DNA of 64,000 bases from CBDDBX01 sp965225955 (lineage in GTDB: Bacteria; Acidobacteriota; Aminicenantia; UBA2199): the NCBI GenBank assembly GCA_965225955.1, contig CBDDBX010000017.1, positions 19,044 to 83,043 of the forward strand, given 5' to 3'. This document shows positions 16,076 through 24,475 of the stretch, piece after piece; position 1 is the stretch's first letter, and every line of letters starts with the position of its first letter. Both the position numbers and the translations under genes were made by a program. Below the pieces are notes generated by a model that was given only the letters and a program-made list of their open reading frames with translations, was not told the origin of the DNA and searched no databases.

Positions 16076-17173
16076 ATGTCAAAATATTATGAAATCGGAA
16101 AAAATTTTTATCTCATAAAAAGCGAAGAGAAAGAGTTTCACAGAAACATTTTTCTTAAATTAATGAAAGGTAACGGGATTACCAAAAGTATGATCTTTGA
16201 TCCCGGTACAAGACTGGATCTTGGCTACCTTCTCCCGATTCTTGAGGAGTTGATTGGTGGTGTTAAGAATCTCGACTACATTTTCCTCAGTCATCAGGAC
16301 CCGGATGTTACATCAAATGTAGGAATGCTTATGAACAGCGCTCCCCGTTCTCTTATTCTCTCATCTGTAGATACCTGGAGACTTATCAGAATGTATGGTC
16401 TGCCGGCAAACCGTTTTCTGGGAGTGGAGAATTTCAACTCAGATGTAGTTAAACTCAAGGAAACAGGGCATCGTCTGCGGTTTGTTCCTGCATATTTTAC
16501 CCACTTCAAGGGAGCTATGATGTGCTATGACTATGAGAGCGATATTCTCTTTACCGGAGATTTCATGGGAGGAGTAAACAGCAGGGAAACAGAAGGTTTC
16601 TATGCAGATGAAACTTCATGGAAAGGTATTTCCATGTTCCATCAGATCTATATGCCTAGTAGCAAGGCTATAGAAAAAACAATTCTGAGAGTAGGGAAAA
16701 TGGAAAAACTTCCTGAAATAATTGCTCCTCAGCACGGAGATATTATAAAGGGAGAACTTGTTAACAGTTTCCTCAACAGAATGCTGGATCTTAAGGTTGG
16801 TATGGAGCTGATGGAAGATGATGAAAATAAAGAACTCTCAATAATGGGAATCAATAGTTTTCTGGATGTTGTTCGTCAGAGTCGACCGGACTTCTTTAAG
16901 GAGATCAGTAATATGCTTCTGATGCCGGGTAATTTTACTACCTATATGGATATTATTAAAGGGCAGATTACAGATATTAAAGTTAAACCTGAAGATGCTC
17001 TTGAAGCTTTCTTTAATGCAGTACTTGAACTGGCTTCATCAGAGCAGAGAGATGAGATAAGAGGTCTTATGTATACTTCTCTTGCAGATTTTGGTGTACA
17101 TATACCTGAGTCAGTTGCATCAGAAGAGAGTGCAGTTATGACTACCGCAGGTCATTTTGAGTCTCCACATTAA
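16076..17173 (+). CDS. MBL-fold protein, ODP/flavodiiron-like
   Basis: 365 residues from the ATG with AGGAAG 5 nt upstream; the frame's earlier start overlaps the promoter. The metallo-beta-lactamase fold shows FDPGTRLDLGYLLP, then FLSHQDPDVTSN in place of the hydrolase HxHxDH, LFTGDFMGG and IIAPQHGDII. This His-x-Asp-x-Asp pattern is close to the di-iron site of oxygen-binding diiron proteins and flavodiiron enzymes rather than hydrolases. The C-terminal 130 residues are helical, with no flavodoxin domain, so it may sense or bind O2/NO. Function inferred from the motif only. No signal peptide. Confidence 0.75.
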   Translation: MSKYYEIGKNFYLIKSEEKEFHRNIFLKLMKGNGITKSMIFDPGTRLDLGYLLPILEELIGGVKNLDYIFLSHQDPDVTSNVGMLMNSAPRSLILSSVDTWRLIRMYGLPANRFLGVENFNSDVVKLKETGHRLRFVPAYFTHFKGAMMCYDYESDILFTGDFMGGVNSRETEGFYADETSWKGISMFHQIYMPSSKAIEKTILRVGKMEKLPEIIAPQHGDIIKGELVNSFLNRMLDLKVGMELMEDDENKELSIMGINSFLDVVRQSRPDFFKEISNMLLMPGNFTTYMDIIKGQITDIKVKPEDALEAFFNAVLELASSEQRDEIRGLMYTSLADFGVHIPESVASEESAVMTTAGHFESPH

Positions 17174-17181
17174 AGGTTTTT

Positions 17182-17209
17182 TTGATATTTTGGTAATTTT
17201 AAGTATCAT
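17182..17209 (+). promoter_or_regulatory. Probable gpmI promoter
   Basis: TTGATA (17182-17187), 16-nt spacer, TATCAT (17204-17209); the RBS GAGGTG precedes the ATG at 17238. Confidence 0.5.
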
Positions 17210-17237
17210 TATTCTATTCTCTGAGAGGTGAAATAAG

Positions 17238-18758
17238 ATGAGTGAAAATATAAAACAGAAAGTGTGTCTGATTATAAGAGATGGTTGGGGAATGGGGAAA
17301 AATGAGAAAAGTAATGCTATTTTCTCTGCAAAAACTCCCCATGCAGATAAGTATGAAGCAGAATATCCAACTGTGAAAGTCGAAACTTCAGGACTTGCTG
17401 TAGGTCTTCCTGAAGGTTATCAGGGAAACAGTGAAGTCGGGCATCTTAATATCGGAGCCGGCCGTGTAATCTATCAGAGCCTTACAAGAATAGATAAAGA
17501 TATCGAAACCGGTGATTTCAGAAAGAATGAAGCTATAGTAAAAGCTATAGATACTGCAATAGAAAGAAAGAAAACTCTGCATCTTATCGGACTGATTCAG
17601 GAAGAGGGTGTTCATTCAGTAACAAGACATTGTCATGAAATACTGCGTATGTGCAAAGCTAAAGGTCTTGAGGATGTATATGTCCATGCAATAACTGATG
17701 GACGTGATACTCCGCCATCTTCAGCAGAAAAGCATATGGACTTCCTTAAAAAAGGGATGAATGAAATCGGAACCGGTAAACCCGGTGTAATGATAGGAAG
17801 ATATTTCGCCATGGACAGGGATAAACGCTGGGACAGAACAGAACTGGCATATAAAGCTCTGGTTAATGGAGAAGGAAGAAAAGAGAACAACTGGCGTGAA
17901 GCTCTGAAGAACTCCTATGAAGCAGGAGAAACTGATGAGTTTATTAAACCTGTGGTTTTTGATTATAAAGGTATGAATGAAGAGGATGTTGTAATCTTTT
18001 TTAATTTCCGTTTTGACAGAACCCGTCAGTTAACTCAGGCAATGGTTGAAAAAGATTTCTCTGAGTTTGCTGTAGAAGATAAAAAACTACACTTCGTAGC
18101 TATGACTCACTACTATGATAATGGAAACTTTGAAGAGGCATTTCCTGAGCTGTCATATGAAAATATTCTTGGTGAGTATCTTGCAAAAAAAGGTCTGAAA
18201 CAGCTCAGATGTGCAGAAACAGAGAAATATGCTCATGTTACTTTCTTCTTCAATGCATTAAGAAATGATCCTTTTGAAGGGGAAGACAGAATTCTGGTGG
18301 ACAGTCCTAAAGTGGCAACATATGATCTGAAGCCTGAAATGAGTGCCTTTGAAGTAAGAGATAAACTGGTGGAAGCTATCGAATCTGACAAATACGATGT
18401 GGTTATATGTAATTTTGCAAACTGCGACATGGTAGGGCATACCGGAATATATGAGAAGATTGTGGAAGCAGTGGAAACTGTAGATACCTGTGTGAAAGAT
18501 GTTACTGAGGCTTTTCTGAAAAAAGGCGGTGCAGTAATAATGACTGCAGATCACGGTAATGCGGATCAGACACAGCTGGAAGATGGTTCTCCAATGACAG
18601 CACATACTGTAGGTCCAGTGCCGATAACTATCGCTGGAGTCGGAGATTTAAAATTAAGAAGTAATGGCAGTCTTTGTGATATAGCTCCAACAATGTTACA
18701 GCTGCTTGGAATAGAACAGCCAGTAGAGATGACTGGTAAATCATTAATAGAGGTTTAA
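17238..18758 (+). CDS. gpmI: 2,3-bisphosphoglycerate-independent phosphoglycerate mutase
   Basis: 506 residues, normal for the cofactor-independent mutase. Alkaline-phosphatase-type metal motifs are seen: CLIIRDGWGMG at the N-terminus, the phosphoserine site YQGNSEVGHLNIGAGR, AITDGRDTPP, RYFAMDRDKRWDR, NCDMVGHTG and MTADHGNADQ. It interconverts 3- and 2-phosphoglycerate in glycolysis. It starts a run gpmI-MBL-fba in which fba is another glycolytic enzyme. Confidence 0.96.
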   Translation: MSENIKQKVCLIIRDGWGMGKNEKSNAIFSAKTPHADKYEAEYPTVKVETSGLAVGLPEGYQGNSEVGHLNIGAGRVIYQSLTRIDKDIETGDFRKNEAIVKAIDTAIERKKTLHLIGLIQEEGVHSVTRHCHEILRMCKAKGLEDVYVHAITDGRDTPPSSAEKHMDFLKKGMNEIGTGKPGVMIGRYFAMDRDKRWDRTELAYKALVNGEGRKENNWREALKNSYEAGETDEFIKPVVFDYKGMNEEDVVIFFNFRFDRTRQLTQAMVEKDFSEFAVEDKKLHFVAMTHYYDNGNFEEAFPELSYENILGEYLAKKGLKQLRCAETEKYAHVTFFFNALRNDPFEGEDRILVDSPKVATYDLKPEMSAFEVRDKLVEAIESDKYDVVICNFANCDMVGHTGIYEKIVEAVETVDTCVKDVTEAFLKKGGAVIMTADHGNADQTQLEDGSPMTAHTVGPVPITIAGVGDLKLRSNGSLCDIAPTMLQLLGIEQPVEMTGKSLIEV

Positions 18759-18763
18759 TTATA

Positions 18764-19393
18764 ATGGGTGTAAAAATTGGTTATCTTACTCTGCCTGTAG
18801 GATCTCTTCAGGCAAACTGCTATCTCTGTTACAACCAATCAAACAGAGACTGTTTCATTATTGATCCCGGTGCAGAAGCCCAGGTAATAATTGATGCAGT
18901 AAAAAAAGAGAAGCTTAATCCTAAGGGAATTCTACTTACTCACGGCCACATCGATCACTGCGGAGCTGTTGAAACTTTAAGAAAGGAACTCAATCTTCTG
19001 CTGATGATGCATGAAGACGATCTTGATTTGCTGAACTCCCCGATGAACCATGAACTTGCTGAAATGCTGGAGATCTCTCTGCCGGATTCACCTGATACAT
19101 TTTTAGCAGATGAATATGTAATTGAAGAAGGGGATTTTAAAATAGAAGTAATCCATACTCCCGGTCATTCACCAGGGTCTGTCTGTTTTAAAGCAGGAAA
19201 TCTCCTTTTTTCCGGGGATACCCTTTTTATGGGCAGTATCGGAAGAACTGACCTCCCGGGAGGAAGTAGCAATATTATTATGAAATCTCTGGAAAAAATA
19301 AAGAAAATCGACGATAATATTACTGTTCTGCCAGGTCATGGCCCGGCTACAAGTATTGGCGTTGAAAAGAAGTCAAATCCATTTTTAAAATAG
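18764..19393 (+). CDS. MBL-fold hydrolase, glyoxalase II-like
   Basis: 209 residues with a full zinc set: THGHIDHCGA, HTPGHSPGS, FSGDTLFMGSIGRTDLPGG and PGHGPATSIGVEK. This is the short YcbL/GloB-like class, often a thioester hydrolase, but it lacks the C-terminal glyoxalase II substrate domain. It starts 5 nt after gpmI and is likely co-transcribed with it. Substrate unknown. Confidence 0.88.
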   Translation: MGVKIGYLTLPVGSLQANCYLCYNQSNRDCFIIDPGAEAQVIIDAVKKEKLNPKGILLTHGHIDHCGAVETLRKELNLLLMMHEDDLDLLNSPMNHELAEMLEISLPDSPDTFLADEYVIEEGDFKIEVIHTPGHSPGSVCFKAGNLLFSGDTLFMGSIGRTDLPGGSSNIIMKSLEKIKKIDDNITVLPGHGPATSIGVEKKSNPFLK

Positions 19394-19446
19394 GATTTTA
19401 AGACTTAAATGCAATGAATTTGTGAGAGAACCTTAAGGAGGGAATA

Positions 19447-20442
19447 ATGTCCGTTAGTTATAAAGATCTCGGGCTGGTTAATTCAAGAGAACTTTTTAAA
19501 AAAGCGATGGAAGGTGGTTATGCTGTTCCTGCTTATAACTTTAATAACATGGAGCAGCTTCAGGCAATAATTGCTGCCTGTGTGGAAAGCAGTTCACCGG
19601 TAATTCTTCAGGTGTCTGCAGGCGCAAGGAAATATGCAAATAAGACCCTGCTGAGATATATGGCTCAGGGTGCCGTTGAGTATGCTAAAGAACTGGGTAA
19701 GAATATTCCGATAGTTCTGCATCTTGATCATGGGGATACTCTGGAATTATGCAAAAACTGCATTGATTCAGGTTTTTCGTCAGTTATGATAGATGGTTCA
19801 CACCACTCTTTTGAGAAAAACATGGAGTTAACCAGATCTGTTGTTGAGTATGCGCATAAATACGATGTAACAGTAGAAGGCGAACTGGGAGTTCTGGCTG
19901 GTGTGGAAGACGATGTCTCAGCAGAACATTCAACTTATACAAGACCTGAAGAGGTAGAGACTTTTGTGAAGAATACCGGAGTTGACTCTCTGGCAATTTC
20001 AATCGGAACCTCCCATGGTGCTAATAAATTCAAACCAGAACAGTGTACAAGAAATGAGAATGGTATACTTGTTCCTCCTCCACTGAAATTTGATATTCTT
20101 GAGGAAATTGAAAAAAGGATTCCCGGATTCCCTATAGTATTGCATGGTTCTTCATCTGTACCTGTGGATAAGGTGAAGATCATTAATGAAAATGGTGGAG
20201 CTCTTAAAGACACGATTGGCATCCCTGAAGAACAGCTCAGAAGAGCAACTGGGTCAGCTGTATGTAAAGTTAATATCGACTCAGATGGAAGACTTGCAAT
20301 GACAGCTGCTGTACGTAAAGTGTTCTCAGAAAAACCAGCAGAATTTGATCCCCGCAAATATCTGGGACCTGCAAGAGATGCTCTGAAGGAGCTCTATATT
20401 TATAAGAATGAAAGGGTACTTGGCAGTGCCGGTAAAGCCTGA
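19447..20442 (+). CDS. fba: Class II fructose-bisphosphate aldolase
   Basis: 331 residues. Class II zinc-aldolase motifs: VPAYNFNNMEQ, VLHLDHGDTLELC (catalytic/zinc), SVMIDGSHHSFEKN, VEGELGVLAG, AISIGTSHGANKF and VLHGSSSVP, with the GSAVCKVNIDSD stretch near the end. It cleaves fructose 1,6-bisphosphate to DHAP and G3P. It has a strong AAGGAGGG ribosome site and follows the MBL hydrolase by 53 nt. Confidence 0.95.
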   Translation: MSVSYKDLGLVNSRELFKKAMEGGYAVPAYNFNNMEQLQAIIAACVESSSPVILQVSAGARKYANKTLLRYMAQGAVEYAKELGKNIPIVLHLDHGDTLELCKNCIDSGFSSVMIDGSHHSFEKNMELTRSVVEYAHKYDVTVEGELGVLAGVEDDVSAEHSTYTRPEEVETFVKNTGVDSLAISIGTSHGANKFKPEQCTRNENGILVPPPLKFDILEEIEKRIPGFPIVLHGSSSVPVDKVKIINENGGALKDTIGIPEEQLRRATGSAVCKVNIDSDGRLAMTAAVRKVFSEKPAEFDPRKYLGPARDALKELYIYKNERVLGSAGKA

Positions 20443-20473
20443 TAAGCTTGTATTAAATATTGAAACGGTTTGT

Positions 20474-20502
20474 TTGACACTGCAAAACCCCTCTGATAAA
20501 AT
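20474..20502 (+). promoter_or_regulatory. metK promoter
   Basis: TTGACA (20474-20479), 17-nt spacer, TAAAAT (20497-20502), then a leader of about 24 nt with CGGAGG before the ATG. Confidence 0.75.
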
Positions 20503-20532
20503 ATTTTATCTACTGAATAAACGGAGGATATA

Positions 20533-21687
20533 ATGATAAAAGGTAAATATCTGTTTACTTCTGAATCTGTTACTGAAGGGCATCCTGATAAAGTCTGCGA
20601 TCAGATTTCTGATGCAGTTCTGGACGCATGCCTTGACCAGGATCCTGAGTCAAGAGTTGCGGTTGAATGCCTGACTAAAACCGGAGTAGTTGTTCTTGCC
20701 GGAGAACTGACAACAAATGGCTATGTTAACATTCCAACTATTGTCAGAGATACTCTTACTAAAATCGGATATACAAAATCTTCCTATGGAATTGATGCGA
20801 AAACTTGTGCTGTTATGGTACATATTGAAGAGCAGTCCAAGGATATTTCCCAGGGTGTAACTGAAGGTGAAGGTACCTTTAAAGAGCAGGGTGCCGGAGA
20901 CCAGGGGATGATGTTCGGTTATGCTACCAACGAGACTGAAGACTATATGCCTCTGCCAATAAGCCTTTCACATAAACTGGCAATGCGTCTGGCAGAAGTA
21001 AGAAAGAATGGAACACTTCCTTATCTTGGTCCTGATGGTAAATCTCAGGTAACTGTAGAGTATGATAATGGTAAACCTGTAAAGGTTACCACTGTAGTAA
21101 TTTCAAACCAGCATGAAGAAGATGCTGTACATGAAACTCTGCAGAAAGATATTATTGAAAAAGTAATTAAGCCTGTATGCGGTGAGTGGATTAATGAAGA
21201 TACAACATTCTTTGTTAACCCAACAGGTAAATTTGTTCTTGGGGGACCTCACGCAGATGCTGGTCTTACAGGAAGAAAAATTATCGTTGACACATATGGT
21301 GGTATGGGAAGACACGGTGGTGGAGCATTCTCAGGAAAAGACCCATCAAAAGTTGACCGTTCAGGTGCATATGCAGCAAGATATATTGCAAAAAATATTA
21401 TTGCTGCGGAACTTGCTGACAAATGCGAAGTTCAGCTGGCTTATGCTATCGGTGTTGCTGAACCAGTGTCAGTTAACGTTAATACTTTTGGTACCGGAAA
21501 GGTATCAGAAGATAAAATCGTTGAAATGGTTCGCAAAGTATTTCCACTGAAACCAGCAGATATCCTGGGAGATCTTCAGTTGAAAAGACCTATCTATGCT
21601 GAAACAGCTGCTTATGGTCATTTCGGAAGAAACGGCTTCCCATGGGAACAGCTTGACAAAGTTGAAAAACTTAAAGAATTAATATAG
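20533..21687 (+). CDS. metK: S-adenosylmethionine synthase
   Basis: 384 residues, full length. Signature motifs: FTSESVTEGHPDKVCDQISD, GAGDQGMMFGYA and the P-loop-like GGGAFSGKDPSKVDRS. It makes SAM from methionine and ATP; SAM feeds the rSAM enzyme and methyltransferases, and ahcY at 28.6 kb recycles the product SAH. It has its own promoter and terminator, so a single-gene unit. No SAM riboswitch-like structure is evident in the short leader. Confidence 0.97.
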   Translation: MIKGKYLFTSESVTEGHPDKVCDQISDAVLDACLDQDPESRVAVECLTKTGVVVLAGELTTNGYVNIPTIVRDTLTKIGYTKSSYGIDAKTCAVMVHIEEQSKDISQGVTEGEGTFKEQGAGDQGMMFGYATNETEDYMPLPISLSHKLAMRLAEVRKNGTLPYLGPDGKSQVTVEYDNGKPVKVTTVVISNQHEEDAVHETLQKDIIEKVIKPVCGEWINEDTTFFVNPTGKFVLGGPHADAGLTGRKIIVDTYGGMGRHGGGAFSGKDPSKVDRSGAYAARYIAKNIIAAELADKCEVQLAYAIGVAEPVSVNVNTFGTGKVSEDKIVEMVRKVFPLKPADILGDLQLKRPIYAETAAYGHFGRNGFPWEQLDKVEKLKELI

Positions 21688-21695
21688 GTTTTATA

Positions 21696-21728
21696 ACAGG
21701 AGAGTGGGCACTCTCCTGTTTTTCTTTT
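21696..21728 (+). terminator. metK terminator
   Basis: Perfect 10-bp stem ACAGGAGAGT (21696-21705) and ACTCTCCTGT (21710-21719) around GGGC, followed by TTTTCTTTT. Confidence 0.9.
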
Positions 21729-21751
21729 CAGGTTCTTAGAAGGGAGTGTTA

Positions 21752-22837
21752 ATGAAGGGGAAAATTTTAATTGCAGATGATGAACTGGATATAAGAGAGC
21801 TACTGGGAGATTTCCTGGAAGGGGAAGATTATCAGTGTGTTCTTGCTGAAGATGCTTTTGATGCTATGGAGAAGTTCAGGCATGAAGGTGATATTGATCT
21901 GGTTATGTCAGATATTCGAATGCCAGGCAAATCCGGTCTGGAGCTTCTTGAAGAGATAAAAGATATTGACGAAGACGTTATTGTTGTAATGATCTCTGCT
22001 GTCAAGGATATCGAATCTGCTATTTCCGCGATGTCAAAGGGAGCATATGATTATGTTTCCAAACCATTTAAATTGAAAGAAGTGGCTCTTATAGCTACTA
22101 AAGCAATTGAGAAGAGAAAACTGATACTTGAAAACAAAGAGTATCAGAGAGAGCTTGAGCGAAAAGTCCGGGAAAGAACCAAAGAGTTAAGTAGTGCTCT
22201 TTCAGAACTGGATAACACTTACAGATTCACTTTGAGAGCTCTGGTAACTGCTCTTGATACAAGAGACGAGGAAACACAGGGGCATTCGCTCAGAGTTGTA
22301 CAGTATTCGCTTATTCTTGCAGAGCTTATGGGAATTACAGATGAGCAGGAACTTAAGAATATTGAATATGGTTCACTGCTTCACGATATAGGTAAGATCG
22401 GTATACCCGACGCAATTCTCAGAAAACCAGATAAGTTGACTGGAGATGAGTGGGCAATTATGAAAACCCATGCATATCTTGGTTATAAAATACTTCATAA
22501 GATTAAATTTCTCGACCAGCCCGGGCAGATTGTACTGCACCACCATGAGAAGTTTGATGGTTCCGGTTATCCAAACGGAATAAAAGGCGAAGATATTCCT
22601 CTTGGTTCCAGAATCTTTGCTGTTGTTGATACTATGGATGCTATGACTTCAGATCGTGTTTATCGTAAAGCATTACCATTTGAAGCTGTAGTTGATGAGC
22701 TCAAAAAGTACAGAGGCACTCAGTTTGATCCTGATGTTGTAGATGCTTTTCTTACTAAAGATCTTGATTTCTGGAAAGGGCTCAGAACAAAAATTGACGG
22801 CAGAATAAAAGAAGATCCGGACTCTTATCTACTGTAG
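21752..22837 (+). CDS. Response regulator with HD-GYP domain (c-di-GMP phosphodiesterase)
   Basis: 361 residues from the ATG at 21752 (AAGGGAG 5 nt upstream; a GTG two codons earlier is possible). The receiver domain (1-125) has DDELD, phosphoacceptor VMSDIRMPG and the Lys in VSKPF. A coiled linker (about 125-160) leads to an HD-GYP domain: HSLRV, LLHDIGKIGIP, MKTHAYLGY, VLHHHEKFDGSGYP and DTMDAMTSDRVYR. It should hydrolyse cyclic di-GMP under phosphorylation control. The partner kinase is not adjacent. Confidence 0.93.
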   Translation: MKGKILIADDELDIRELLGDFLEGEDYQCVLAEDAFDAMEKFRHEGDIDLVMSDIRMPGKSGLELLEEIKDIDEDVIVVMISAVKDIESAISAMSKGAYDYVSKPFKLKEVALIATKAIEKRKLILENKEYQRELERKVRERTKELSSALSELDNTYRFTLRALVTALDTRDEETQGHSLRVVQYSLILAELMGITDEQELKNIEYGSLLHDIGKIGIPDAILRKPDKLTGDEWAIMKTHAYLGYKILHKIKFLDQPGQIVLHHHEKFDGSGYPNGIKGEDIPLGSRIFAVVDTMDAMTSDRVYRKALPFEAVVDELKKYRGTQFDPDVVDAFLTKDLDFWKGLRTKIDGRIKEDPDSYLL

Positions 22838-22847
22838 AATCTTTTCT

Positions 22848-23306
22848 CTAAAGATTGCGTGAAAACAGCAGAGCATCTTCTGTAGGATTTCTATAGTAAT
22901 TTTTACGTGATCCGTTATTTATAAAACCCAGTTTGTTATATAGAGCTATTGCAGGAGCATTTGAAGCTCTTACTTCCAGAAAAATAGTTTCACACTCCGG
23001 TTCTACTCTGGAATCCATATGCTCCATAAGACGGATAGCAATTCCCTGGCTTTTAAATTCAGGGGCAACAGAGATATTGTGAAGTTCTGCTTCAGTACCT
23101 ATAATCCAGAAAATAATGAATCCACAGATACAGTCATCATACTCTGCAACAAAGAAGTTGCTGAGATGATTTGTCAGTTCTGCATTGAAAGTTGACATAA
23201 GCCAGGGGTTTGATGCATTACTCTCTTCAATTGTAACAATAGATTCAATATCTTTGAGTTCAGCTTTTCTGATATTAAGAGTTTTTTCTGAAGTTTGTCT
23301 CTGCAT
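22848..23306 (-). CDS. GNAT acetyltransferase, RimI-like
   Basis: 152 residues. GNAT fold with the acetyl-CoA loop region (VAPEFKSQGIAIRLMEHM) and the C-terminal ALYNKLGFINNGSRKNYY typical of RimI. RimI acetylates the N-terminus of ribosomal protein S18 in E. coli, and rimI next to tsaB is a common pairing. The loop lacks the usual Arg-Gly (QGIA rather than RGIG/RxxGxG), a mild deviation. The start overlaps tsaB by 32 nt. Confidence 0.82.
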   Translation of the reverse strand: MQRQTSEKTLNIRKAELKDIESIVTIEESNASNPWLMSTFNAELTNHLSNFFVAEYDDCICGFIIFWIIGTEAELHNISVAPEFKSQGIAIRLMEHMDSRVEPECETIFLEVRASNAPAIALYNKLGFINNGSRKNYYRNPTEDALLFSRNL

Positions 23307-23970
23307 CAGGCTTTCTTATATAGCAGGGCTCAATACCGGCAGGATCTGTCGTAAAATGCCCTTCAGCATAAAGCTGCATTGCTGTTTTTGCTGCAGTTTC
23401 TGCAAGCCATGGTGTGATTTTTTCAATTCTGCATCCAGGAAAGTTCTTAAGCAGAAACTCCTCATGAACTTCAGCTCCACTACCTGTAAAGCATATATCT
23501 TCACAATCTTCCAGACGTGCTGGTATATCAGCAATATTCAGAAGAGCAGGGGCAGGTTCAGGGTATTTAAAAGAAGAATTGTTCAGGGTTGCAGTATATA
23601 CCTCATCTCTTCTTGCATCTATAAGAGGGACAATTGTTTTATTATTAGCAAATTCAGAGCATTTCAGAGCAGTAAGGGTTGTTGCATAGAGTGGAACCAC
23701 AGGCTTGTTGCAGTCAAACATCAGGCCCTTTATAGTTGCCAGGCCAACTCTGATTCCTGTGAATATTCCGGGGCCAGTGGTAACTCCCAGTAAATCAATA
23801 TCTGCAAGAGTCATAGCAAGATTGCCCAGTACCATCTCCATTGACGGAATAAGAGTGGACGAAAGATCGTTTTTTGAAATGAAGTTATAAAGGGTTATAA
23901 GTTCATTGTCTCTGACTACTGCCAGAGATGGTGATTTGGAAGACGTATCCAGAGCAAGAACGGTTGTCAT
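23275..23970 (-). CDS. tsaB: tRNA N6-threonylcarbamoyladenosine biosynthesis protein TsaB
   Basis: 231 residues of the ASKHA fold: LALDTSSKSPSLAVV at the N-terminus, GVTTGPGIFTGIRVGLATIKG (family motif) and VPLIDARRDEVYTA. It supports TsaD in t6A modification of ANN-decoding tRNAs. It overlaps the upstream ATPase-domain gene by 4 nt and the downstream rimI-like gene by 32 nt, so the three form an operon. Confidence 0.93.
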   Translation of the reverse strand: MTTVLALDTSSKSPSLAVVRDNELITLYNFISKNDLSSTLIPSMEMVLGNLAMTLADIDLLGVTTGPGIFTGIRVGLATIKGLMFDCNKPVVPLYATTLTALKCSEFANNKTIVPLIDARRDEVYTATLNNSSFKYPEPAPALLNIADIPARLEDCEDICFTGSGAEVHEEFLLKNFPGCRIEKITPWLAETAAKTAMQLYAEGHFTTDPAGIEPCYIRKPDAETNFRKNS

Positions 23971-24386
23971 ATTGCTTTTTCCAGATATATAGTTGTGCCT
24001 TTTTCAGAAGGAGTGAACTCAACTTTATCCATATAGCTGCGCATGATCATTATGCCTCTTCCATTTGTTGAAAGAATATCGTTGTCCTGAAGTTTCTGTT
24101 CGACTTTACTGAAATCAACCATTTCACGATTTTCATCCTTAACAGTTATGCTGATCTTTGATGAACTCCACTTGAAGGATACAGATACTCTCTTTGAGTG
24201 ATCCATTTTGTTGCCGTGAAGAATAGCATTGTTAATGACTTCTCTTAGTGAAAGTTCAACTTTAAAGGCGTCATCATCGTTTATACGAAGCACGTGCTTG
24301 ATGTGGTTGAAAATAAGAGTACAGAATTCGGTAAACTTCAGGTCACTGTTGAAGTCTATTTTTATTTCACATTCCTTCTTCTTCAT
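23967..24386 (-). CDS. Stand-alone HATPase, RsbW-like anti-sigma/serine kinase
   Basis: 139 residues, only a GHKL ATPase domain: ELSLREVINNAILHGNKMD (N box), VKDENREM (G1 region) and NGRGIMIMRSYMD (G2 box). Such single-domain proteins phosphorylate STAS antagonists and bind sigma factors. No STAS or sigma gene is visible here, so the partner is elsewhere. The -10 box TATACT (24399-24394) ends 7 nt before the ATG, without a Shine-Dalgarno. It is divergent from mutS. Confidence 0.85.
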   Translation of the reverse strand: MKKKECEIKIDFNSDLKFTEFCTLIFNHIKHVLRINDDDAFKVELSLREVINNAILHGNKMDHSKRVSVSFKWSSSKISITVKDENREMVDFSKVEQKLQDNDILSTNGRGIMIMRSYMDKVEFTPSEKGTTIYLEKAI

Positions 24387-24462
24387 ATCTGGAAGTATAT
24401 CAAAAAATTATTCCCATTTCCATAGTGTTACATATAGAGATGGTTATGTTGTCTCTATATGA

Positions 24463-24468
24463 TATAAT
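24463..24468 (+). promoter_or_regulatory. -10 box of a leaderless mutS promoter
   Basis: TATAAT, then TTCGCTT (7 nt), then the mutS ATG. No Shine-Dalgarno sequence lies between. The -35 region is poor. Confidence 0.55.
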
Positions 24469-24475
24469 TTCGCTT

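Noticed and set aside
20443..20532. Possible SAM riboswitch before metK
   Set aside because: A good promoter leaves a leader of only about 24 nt, too short for a known SAM riboswitch.
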